In this document: piece after piece, positions 55,918 through 64,000 of the stretch | Numbering within the stretch: the stretch's first letter is position 1 | Layout of the letters: each line of letters opens with the position of its first letter | Source: Anomaloglossus baeobatrachus | Taxonomy: Eukaryota; Chordata; Amphibia; Anura; Aromobatidae | Reading direction: 5' to 3' | DNA: 64,000 bases | Assembly (NCBI RefSeq): GCF_048569485.1 | Contig: NC_134353.1 | Location: 702,572,958 to 702,636,957 of the forward strand | Notes under the pieces: model-generated | Seen by the model: only the letters and a program-made list of their open reading frames with translations | The model's database searches: none | What the model was told of the DNA's origin: nothing | Program-made: the position numbers and the translations under genes

Positions 55918-57281
55918 TCAGCGATGTACATCTCGGGGGGATCCTCCAGCTCGTCTGTTCTGTACTTGTCGCCATTGCTCCCTTGGTGGCAAGGGTGCAG
56001 GGCCTCCCGGAGTTGGCCAATCTGGCAGGCTGATCATAGGCAGTTCAAAAGTCCCTAAGAAATTAGGAAGATCTCCCAAGGACCGGAGGACTGCCGACTT
56101 CCCATTCTTCTTGGCTAGGAGTTGGAAAGGATATCCCCAGCGATATGGAATATCTTTATCTTTAAGGGACTGGAGTAGTGGTCTTAAGGCCTTACGTAGT
56201 TGTAGTGTTCTCCGTGATAGGTCTGGCAGGACAATCAAGGGTGTCCCTTTATATGTACCCGCTCCTTTCTCTCTGCATCTTTGTAGTATGGCCTCCTTTT
56301 CTTTATAGAAGTGGACCCGACATATCACATCTCTTCGTCTGGCCGGGTCAGGGATTTGGGACCCAGGGATCTGTGGATGCGGTCCAGTTCTGTGCGTTGT
56401 TCTGGATCATGTTGGAGGAGACGGGTGAAGAATTTTTGTGCCCATTCGTCCAGCTGTGATGGCTCCACTGCCTCTGTGAGGCCTCTAATCCTTAAGTTAT
56501 TACGGCGATGCCGGTTCTCGATATCATCTAAATGGGTCAAAATGTCCTGTATCTGGGCTGTGTGCTCTGATAGGACTTGTTGATGTGATTCTATATGGGA
56601 AAATATCTGTTCCTGCACCTCTTCTGTAGCTGCTACACGCTGACCAATTTGTTTGATCTCTGATTGTATAGCAGCCATGTCCTGCTTGTGGGATTCCCTT
56701 AGTTTCCCCAGCAAAGAGTCCATTTCCTGCCTGGTTGGAATTGATCTAATATGTGCTTTCCAATCCCAATCTTCCTCTTGTACCTGTGACTGGTCTGGTT
56801 TATTCTTGTCTCCTTTGTTTCTGCTGGTGGAGGTATTTGAATTGGAGGGTCTTTGTTCTTTAGGTGATGTATGTTGTTGTGGTGGTTTTATTACAGGCTC
56901 CTCTCCGGGTGCTGCAGGTCTGCTTCCCATAGCTGCTGGAGTTTGTTGTAATATTGGGCTGGAGCCTTGCTCTGCCTGTTACTCCCCTGGAGATCGTTGT
57001 TGTGTCTGGGGCAAGGGGTTATCAGTATTCCCCTCTGTGGTGCCCAGCTTTAATGTGTCTGCATTTAGAGCTGTGCTGGCTGCCGGCACGTATGGAGGCA
57101 GTGAGGTCGCTCCTCTGCATGTTTGCTGAGCATTATCTCCTGTCTCAGTATCTGCCGGCGCCATCTTGGAGAGAGCAGCAGTGTCAGGCTGAGAGGCTGC
57201 AGCCCCAAAAAAGCGGGCGATATCAGCACCTTCTCCCTCCTGGATCTGTGTGCTCGTCGCCCGTCCTCTCCTGCACGCCAT
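55918..57281 (-). pseudogene. L1 #2 ORF1: coiled-coil RNA-binding protein
   Basis: Starts ATG 57281 (MACRRGRATSTQIQEGEGAD). A stop at 56979-56981 (TAA, probably from CAA) separates an N-terminal piece; the rest is in the same frame from 56978. A heptad-rich coiled coil (MAAIQSEIKQIGQRVAATEE onward) leads to RHRRNNLRIRGL, the start of the L1 RRM. A frameshift near 56340 moves the end to another frame (RRDVICRVHFYKEKEAILQ to 55918). L1 ORF1 forms RNA-binding trimers. Confidence 0.88.
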
Positions 57282-57405
57282 TACCGTCCTGGAGCCCGGT
57301 GAGTGCCTGTGTTATTGGAGTTCTGCCGTGGGTCTGTGGGAGCTCCTTCTTTCTGTGTCCTAACACTCCATCAGCTAGCTCCGCCCCCCAATCTTGCGCT
57401 TTTTT

Positions 57406-57425
57406 GATGACATTGCAGATGCCAT
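57406..57425 (-). CDS. hAT 2 transposase, first codons
   Basis: Starts ATG at 57425 (MASAMSS), then joins KKRK across the L1 insertion at 50523 in the same frame. Just upstream on the minus strand is TGCTAACAGACATTTTTCAA then TTCACAG: a branch-point-like CTAAC, a pyrimidine run and AG. This suggests a 3' splice site before a short 5' UTR and the start codon. Confidence 0.78.
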
Positions 57426-57449
57426 TTATGATTTGAAGGGGTTCTCTGT

Positions 57450-57909
57450 GAATTGAAAAATGTCTGTTAGCATCTCGGTCCTTCCCCCTTAGAAATGCAG
57501 TCTACTGCCCATATAGAAATATTGAGACTCTGTCCTTATATATAGTCTGGTGCCCCAGCTTCAGTGCTCCAGCAGCTGCCAGGACTAAGCACTGTATGGG
57601 CAGACCACAGCAGCCTAGTACATTTGTTAGTGGCTGCACATTACGGCAGCACATTCACTTCAATGGGAAAAAAACGTAGTACACGTATGTGATCACTAAT
57701 ACATGAGGGTGCTGTTTTGCTCATTTGTCGCTTTGTTCTGTCCACTGCCAGAGCAGTTCTCAGCTGATCTTGGCCATCAGGCTGTGGTATCCAAGCAGTT
57801 AATTAGCAGCAATATACTGCAGCATTTCTTTCAATCGCCCGATGAGGGCTCGCAGGGTCCCCTAACCACGGGCTGATGGCTCAGCAATGAACTCGATTGA
57901 CTTCTGACT
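57450..57909. other. Non-coding hAT 2 interior
   Basis: No recognisable gene or repeat. Lies between the putative splice acceptor and the foldback. Confidence 0.4.
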
Positions 57910-59395
57910 TTCATTGTTAGTCTGAGCCTGCTTGTCGCTCTGGACAGATGCTTGCTGAGTGTCGCAGAGCTGACATTGCTCTGCCTGTGAACTAACTCGG
58001 ACTGAAGATGGAGTCATTAAATGTGTTTTTTGTTTAATTTGTAATAAAAAAAAATCTGTTGTTTTTTTTAATGTTTTCTAGAACGTCATGGTGGCCAGGT
58101 CTAATTTGGCTTGACGCCATGAATTTCAGGCTTAGTACCAGCTGAGAATACAAAGCTGGCATTACCCCATTTTTACCCAGTGTGCCACCTCCCCTCCCCC
58201 ACCAGGGCTGCTGAAGAGCCGGGTAAAGCGCCTGGAAATGGCGCTACGATGAATGCGTTTTCAAGGGCGGCTGCAGACTGTGGTTTTCAGCGTGGGGAGC
58301 TCAGAACACTTCAGCCTTACCACACTGAGAATCTCAGCTCCTAGCTGTCTGGTTTTACCTGGCTGGTGATCAAAATATGACAAGAGCCCACGCATTTTTT
58401 TAAATTATTTAAATAAAAAATATATATTGGGCTTCCCTGTATTTTGATTGGCAGCCAAGGTAAAGCCAGGCAGCTGGGGGTGGCAGCCCGTAGCTGTCCG
58501 CTTTATCTGCGCTGAGAATCAAAAATACCGTGAAGCGAAACGTCATTTTTTTTTATATTATTTGTCAAAGAGAATGGGCATCTGTGATTGGCATCAGCAT
58601 CAAAATGTATAAGCAGATTCCAGGTTATTCCAACAGCCAAGCACAGACACTCATTCTGTCACAGCATCCGTGATTGGCTGTTGGGTCTGTCACACACAGT
58701 GTAAAAATAAATACATTAAAAAAATGACATAGCGCTACGCAGTATTTTTGATTCTCAGCGCAGATAAAGCGGACAGCTACGGGCTGCCACCCCCAGCTGC
58801 CTGGCTTTACCTTGGCTGTCAATCAAAATACAGGGAAGCTCAATTGTTTTTTAATTAAATAATAGGGAAAAAAAAAATGCGTGGGCTCCCGCCATATTTT
58901 CATCACCAGCCAGGTAAAACCAGAGAGCTGAGGGCTGGGATTCTCAGCGTGGTAAGGCCTAAGCATTTTGGGCCCCCCATGCTGAAAATCGCAGCCCACA
59001 ACCGCCCCTGGAAATGGCGCATTCATCACAGCGCCATTTCCAGGTGCTTTACCTGGCTCTTCCAGCGTCCCTGGTGGCAGTGGCACACTGGGTAATAATG
59101 GGGTTAATACCAGCTTTGTATTCTCAGCTGGTAGTAAACCCGAAATTCATGGCGTCATGTCAAATTAGATGTGACCACCATGAATTTCTAGTAAACAGTA
59201 AAAAAAACACAACAGAGAGAAAAATATTTTTATTAGAAATTAAACAAAAGACACATTTAAGGACTCCATCTTTTTTAGAAAAAATAAAAAAGCTTCCCTC
59301 TGACGTAGTCCACAGTCAATGTCAGCTCAGCTTCATCGCGCTGAACAGATGAGCGTCTGTCCAGACCGACAAGAAGGCTGAGACCGAAAGTAACA
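57910..59395. repeat. Large foldback, about 640-bp arms
   Basis: Arms at about 57910-58560 and 58730-59395 share CTGGAAATGGCGC, GCTACGGGCTGCCACCCCCA and AATTCATGGCGTCA with complements. The loop is about 170 bp. Block order (CTGAGAAT, CAGCTGTCTG, AT-rich, CCCACGCAT) resembles 15541-15970, suggesting a family. Confidence 0.88.
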
Positions 59396-59407
59396 TTTTC
59401 CGGTCTT

Positions 59408-61632
59408 CCAGTCACCATCATCATCAAAATCATTTTTATCATCATCATACACACACAGCTACCATCATCATCATCAACACACAGCCATCATCATCATCCA
59501 CACACACACACAGCCATCATCATCATCCACACAAAATACACAATCATCATCCACACACACATACAGCCATCATCATCACCATCAACACACAGCCATCATC
59601 ATCATCCACACACATAGTCATCATCATCCACACACACATACAGCCATCATCATCATCATCCACACACACACAGCCATCATCATACACACACAGTCATCAT
59701 CATTCACACACACAATCATCATCATCCACACACACACACAGCCATCATCATACACACACACACACACACAGCCATCATCATACACACACACACACACACA
59801 CACACACAGCCATCATCATACACACACAGCCATCATCATACACACACACACAGCCATCATCATACACACACACACACAGCCATCATCATACACACACACA
59901 CACAGCCATCATCATACACACACACAGCCAACATCATACACACACACACAGACAGACACACGCATACACACACAGACAGACAGACACACACACAGTCATC
60001 ATCATCCACACACACATACAGCCATCATCATCATCCACACACACACACAGCCATCATCATACACACACAGTCATCATCATACACACACACACAATCATCA
60101 TCATCATCCACACACACATACAGCCATCATCATCATCATCCACACACACACACAGCCATCATCATACACACACAGTCATCATCATACACACACACACACA
60201 CAGCCATCATCATACACACACAATCATCATCATACACACACACACACATACACACACAGTCATCATCATCCACACACACACACACACCCCAAACACACAC
60301 AGACACACATTCTCACAGTCACCATCATCATCAAAATCATTTTTATCATCATCATACACACACAGCTACCATCATCATCATACACACACAGCCATCATCA
60401 TCATCAACACACAGCCATCATCATCATCCACACAGCCATCATCATCATCCACACAAAATACACAATCATCATCCACACACACATACAGCCATCATCATCA
60501 CCATCAACACACACAGCCATCATCATCATCCACACACACAGTCATCATCATCCACACACACATACAGCCATCATCATCATCATCCACACACACACAGCCA
60601 TCATCATACACACAGTCATCATCATCCACACACACAATCATCATCATCATCCACACACACACACACAGCCATCATTATACACACACAGTCATCATCATAC
60701 ACACACACACACACACACAGCCATCATCATACACACACAGCCATCATCATACACACACAGCCATCATCATACACACACACATACACACACAGACAGACAC
60801 ACACACACACACACACAGTCATCATCATCCACACACACAGCCATCATCATACACACATATACATACACACACACAGTCATCATCATCATCCACACACACA
60901 CACAGCCATCATCATACACACAGTCATCATCATCCACACACACAATCATCATCATCATCATCCACACACACACACACAGCCATCATCATACACACACAGT
61001 CATCATCATACACACACACACACAGCCATCATCATACACACACACAGCCATCATCATACACACACAGCCATCATCATACACACACACATACACACACAGA
61101 CAGACACACACACACACACAGTCATCATCATCCACACACACATCCATCATCATAAACACAAACAACACACACATACTCACAGTCATCATCATCATCCACA
61201 CACACAGCCATCATCATACACACACACACACACAGCCATCATCATACACACACAGCCATCATCATACACACACACACAGCCATCATCATACACACGCACA
61301 CACAGCCATCATCATACACACACACACACACACAGCCATCATCATACACACACACACAGCCATCATCATACACACACACACACAGCCATCATCATACACA
61401 CACACACACAGCCATCATCATACACACACACAGCCATCATCATACACACACACAGCCATCATCATACACAGACACACACATACACACACAGACAGACACA
61501 CACACAGTCATCATCATACACACACACAGCCATCATCATACACACATATATACACACACACACACATCATCATCCACACACACACAGCCATCATCATACA
61601 CACACACACACACACGTGCACACGCAAACACA
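59408..61632. repeat. Compound microsatellite, (CATCATCAT)(ACAC)n, about 2.2 kb
   Basis: Blocks of AGCCATCATCATACACACAC of varying length repeat for over 2 kb, with blocks repeated on a larger scale (59415-59640 recurs at about 60315-60560). Minus-strand frames rich in MMMTV and DDDD are artefacts. Confidence 0.97.
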
Positions 61633-61991
61633 GACACCACAAACGTTCTAACGTGCCCTATGTTCTTGTTCCTTCTGCTGCACCTGCCGGCAAAGCAGCT
61701 GACGTCAGCGCTGCTCGAGTCGCACTGCTGAGCTCGAGTTGTGAACGCCGCCGTCGATTGGTTCGCCCTAACATTTGATTGAGCGCCGCATTTGATTGCT
61801 TCTCCCTGGCGGCGTCTCCAATGCGGAAGTGCGGCTGGCCGCGGCTGCAGTGTGAAAATGCGGCTGGCGACCGCTAAATGACTGGAGGCAGTGGAGGGAA
61901 AATATCAGGTGTTCTGCAGTGTGTCTGCGGGCCGCATAAATTAGACAGGCGGGCCGCATGCGGCCCGGGTGCCGCGTGTTTGAGACCCCTG
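61633..61991 (-). promoter_or_regulatory. GC-rich 5' end of hAT 2, probable promoter region
   Basis: This is the transposase-upstream end of the element on the minus strand. It is GC-rich with CpGs, contains an ATTGG (inverted CCAAT) near 61755-61760 and ends in the TIR. The promoter role is inferred from position and composition. Confidence 0.4.
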
Positions 61992-61999
61992 CCATACGG

Positions 62000-62379
62000 G
62001 GAATTCTTCAGAATTAGGCGCAATTGCTCTACTGAGGCAGCGTTTCAGAAAGAGGTGGGTCTCAACACTGAAAGGCTAATACAGAGAGGGTATAATAAAA
62101 CTGACAATTGGTCAGCATTGATGATGGTACATAAAAACAAAAACATGAAAAGTAATAAAAATAATAGGGATGCATTCAAAGACAATATTAGTGTGACTTT
62201 CAGTACTCCATATAGCAGACAATATAATGACATAAAAAAAAAGTACAAAGATATATTCCTATTTTGTATCAGGATTCTATTCTCAATAAAATCTTAAATA
62301 AAAAAGTAAATTGTGTAGCTAGAAAAGGTAAATCTTTGAGCAATTTTCTCTCCCCCAGTCTTTACAGTGCACCGGTTAC
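62000..62379 (+). pseudogene. PLE 3, post-RT linker after the hAT
   Basis: Resumes the frame of 47961-48499 with EFFRIRRNCSTEAAFQKEVG, then RLIQRGYNK and TFSTPYSRQYNDIKKKYKDI. A frame change near 62260 leads to ARKGKSLSNFLSPSLYS. The zinc and GIY-YIG parts are not seen on this side; a Tc1-like end follows at 62382. Confidence 0.82.
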
Positions 62380-62381
62380 TA

Positions 62382-62717
62382 CAACCCCTGGCAAAAATTA
62401 TGGAATCATCTGGCTCTGAGGATATTCATTCACTTTTGTGTAAAAAAAGCAGATCACAGACATGGCACAAAACTAAAGTCATTTCAAATGGCAACTTTCT
62501 AGCTTTAAAGAAACACTCAAAAAAAATCATGAAAACATAATGTGCTAGCCAGTAACTGTTACTTTTCAAGACCAAACAGGGGGAAAAAATTATGGAATCA
62601 CTCAATTAGGAGGAAAAAATTATGGAATCATGAAAAACAAACAAACAAAAGAATACTCCAATACATCACTAGTATTTTGTTGCACCACCTCTGGCTTCAA
62701 TAACAGCTTGCAATCTC
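62382..62717. mobile_element. Tc1-like element, left part
   Basis: Begins CAACCCCTGGCAAAAATTAT after TA (62380-62381), with GGAATCA repeated near 62401, 62593 and 62623. The right part is lost at MITE copy d. Confidence 0.7.
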
Positions 62718-62927
62718 TAAGGGCAGCGTTACACGGTACGATATATCGTGCAATATGTCGCCGGGGTCACGGAATTCGTGACGCACATCCGGCATTATTA
62801 GAGATGTCGTACCGCGTGACACCTCCGAATGACTGTTAACGAGCAAAAATACTCACCTTATCGTTGCTCGTTGACACGTCGTTCATTTCCATAATGTCGT
62901 TCCTCCTCGATCCGGACTCCTCGATCT
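62718..62927. mobile_element. MITE with promoter-like core (copy d), truncated
   Basis: Begins TAAGGGCAGCGTTACACGGT and contains GGGGTCACGGAATTCGTGAC and GACGCACATCCGGCAT, as in copies a and e. It breaks off near 62927, before the GC-box/CCAAT block. Confidence 0.7.
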
Positions 62928-63246
62928 CCATGCGGACCGCTGCACACCAGTACCTTGTTTAGACTTTTTTTAAAATGTATATAAATATGTGTGTATTGTT
63001 TATGTACCCAGTGTTCTCCTTCATTTCCCTGATGAAGCTTGTTTTACAAGCGACACGCATTGGGTGGGGGCTAATGGATTTCCTGAAATCATGTTTAAAC
63101 CTTTGCTGAATTTTCAATAGTGATGAGGGGTCTTCTCACATATGATTGTAACAGCTTGGATACCAAATGCAGCTTGTATGTTGAACTATCTTGTGATCTT
63201 GCTTGATATTATCATGTTGGTGTTTATTGGATCTTAATAGCTCAGA
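62928..63246 (+). mobile_element. PLE-like 3' region with hammerhead-like relic
   Basis: CTGATGA (63029-63035), a 5-bp stem II GCTTG/CAAGC, GACA in place of GAAA (63052-63055) and GGG downstream form a hammerhead-like block. The surrounding AT-rich sequence has no coding. A PLE 3' end is inferred. Confidence 0.45.
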
Positions 63247-63846
63247 CTAAGGGGGGCTTTGCACACTACGACATCGCAGGTGCGATGTCGGTGGGGTCAA
63301 ATTGAAAATGACGTACGTCCGGCATCGCATGCGACATCGTAGTGTGTAAAGGCTCGATGATACGATTAACGAGCGCAAAAGCGTCGTAATCATATCATCG
63401 GTGCAGCGTCGGCGTAATCCATGATTACGCTGACGCGACGGCCCGATGTTGTTCCTCGTTCCTGCGGCAGCACACATCGCTGTGTGTGAAGCCGCAGGAG
63501 CGAGGAACATCTCCTACCGGCGTCACTGCGGCGTCCGTAGAATATGCGGAAGGAAGGAGGGGGGCGGGATGTTTACATCCTGCTTATCTCCGCCCCTCCG
63601 CTCCTATTGGCCGCCTGCCGTGTGACGTCGCAGTGACGCCATACGACCCGCCCCCTTAATAAGGAGGCGGGTCGCTGGCCAGAGCGACGGTCGCAGGACA
63701 GGTGAATCCATGTGAAGCTGCAGTAGCGATAATGTTCGCTACGGCAGTTATCACAAGGATATCGCCGCTGCGACGGGGGTGGGGACTATCGCGCTCGGCA
63801 TCGCAGCATCGGCCTGCGATGTCGCAGCGTGCAAAGTGCCCCTTAG
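63247..63846. mobile_element. MITE with promoter-like core (copy e), complete
   Basis: Ends CTAAGGGGGGCTTTGCACAC and the complement of CTAAGGGGCACTTTGCACGC. Interior: CATCGCTGTGTGTGAAGCCG, CTCCGCCCCTCC (GC box), CTATTGGCC (CCAAT), GTGTGACGTCGCAGTGACGC. Confidence 0.85.
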
Positions 63847-64000
63847 TCCAGGTTATTATTATACAATTTGTATCTTCTTTAATGAGGATTTAAATGTATG
63901 GACGTTTGTTCAACTTACCTGCTAATTATTGTTTTTCCATTGTCTGTTTGTGATGATATTGATATAACTTGGCCCACTATATTTATGTCTTATACAATTT
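63847..64000. other. AT-rich flank at the window edge
   Basis: Continues the sequence left of MITE copy e. Nothing further recognised. Confidence 0.4.

Larger units (their letters stand above)
50524..57388 (-). mobile_element. L1-type LINE (L1 #2), full length by structure
   Basis: 6.9 kb with TSD CAATCTTGCGCTTTTTT at 50507-50523 and 57389-57405, in the first codons of the hAT 2 transposase. The 5' end begins GGGGGCGGAGCTAGCTGATG on the minus strand, like L1 #1. ORF1 (57281-55918) and ORF2 (54864-51022) are complete in length but hold a few stops and one frameshift. Confidence 0.93.
48500..61991 (-). mobile_element. hAT element (hAT 2), 13.5 kb, inside PLE 3
   Basis: Termini CAGGGGTCTCAAACTCG and the complement of CAGGGGTCTCAAACACG. 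The 8-bp TSD is CCATATGG (48492-48499) and CCATACGG (61992-61999). Subterminal GGGCCGCAT words occur at both ends. The transposase reads on the minus strand and is cut by L1 #2. A kilobase foldback and a 2.2-kb microsatellite swell the region upstream of the gene. Confidence 0.93.

Noticed and set aside
56653-57436. Plus-strand frames of 158-160 codons
   Set aside because: Antisense to L1 #2 ORF1 and its 5' UTR, with no independent motif.
60767-61201. Minus-strand frames rich in Met, Asp, Val and Cys
   Set aside because: Translation of the CATCAT/ACAC microsatellite.

Overview
The window reads as intergenic DNA from a large, repeat-rich vertebrate genome, most likely an amphibian and probably a frog. 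The evidence is the mixture of Penelope-like elements (PLEs) with GIY-YIG endonuclease, L1-type LINEs, CR1, several hAT and Tc1/mariner transposons, a Gmr1-type Ty3/gypsy fossil, foldback elements and long microsatellites. No host gene, tRNA, rRNA or CRISPR was recognised. Nearly every base can be assigned to a transposable element or a simple repeat, and many boundaries are fixed by target-site duplications (TSDs).

Layout. 1-5.8 kb: end of an LTR-like repeat, a minisatellite, a nearly complete PLE (556-4541) between 148-bp identical flanks, and a small snapback insertion (5288-5477). 5.8-8.2 kb: a deleted mariner (5808-6326), a solo LTR candidate (6421-7537) and a short MITE. 8.87-15.36 kb: a Tc1-like element split by a PLE-like snapback (9499-14466), itself split by a hAT (9516-13302) and a MITE (13435-14002). 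16.5-32.1 kb: an old Gmr1-type gypsy with both LTRs, split by a hAT (18556-27482, carrying a Tc1 and a 135-bp satellite), a solo LTR, a CR1 fragment and a foldback with two hammerhead ribozyme (HHR) motifs. 33.28-44.75 kb: an L1 on the minus strand carrying an L1 3' fragment, a PLE with kilobase inverted arms (36540-40190), an intact-looking Tc1 (41867-43518) and another snapback (43722-44611). 46.8-62.4 kb: a third PLE split by a 13.5-kb hAT (48500-61991), whose transposase is cut by a nearly complete L1 (50524-57388). The right edge holds more MITEs and a PLE-like end.

Two themes link the parts. First, PLE-derived units recur as snapback insertions with 13-14 bp TSDs, and several carry hammerhead core motifs. 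Second, the nesting gives a relative chronology: the gypsy and third PLE are old; the hATs, L1 50524-57388 and the Tc1 at 41867-43518 are younger. The Tc1 transposase (345 aa) is open from start to stop, and the 552-codon hAT transposase is open apart from the L1 inside it.
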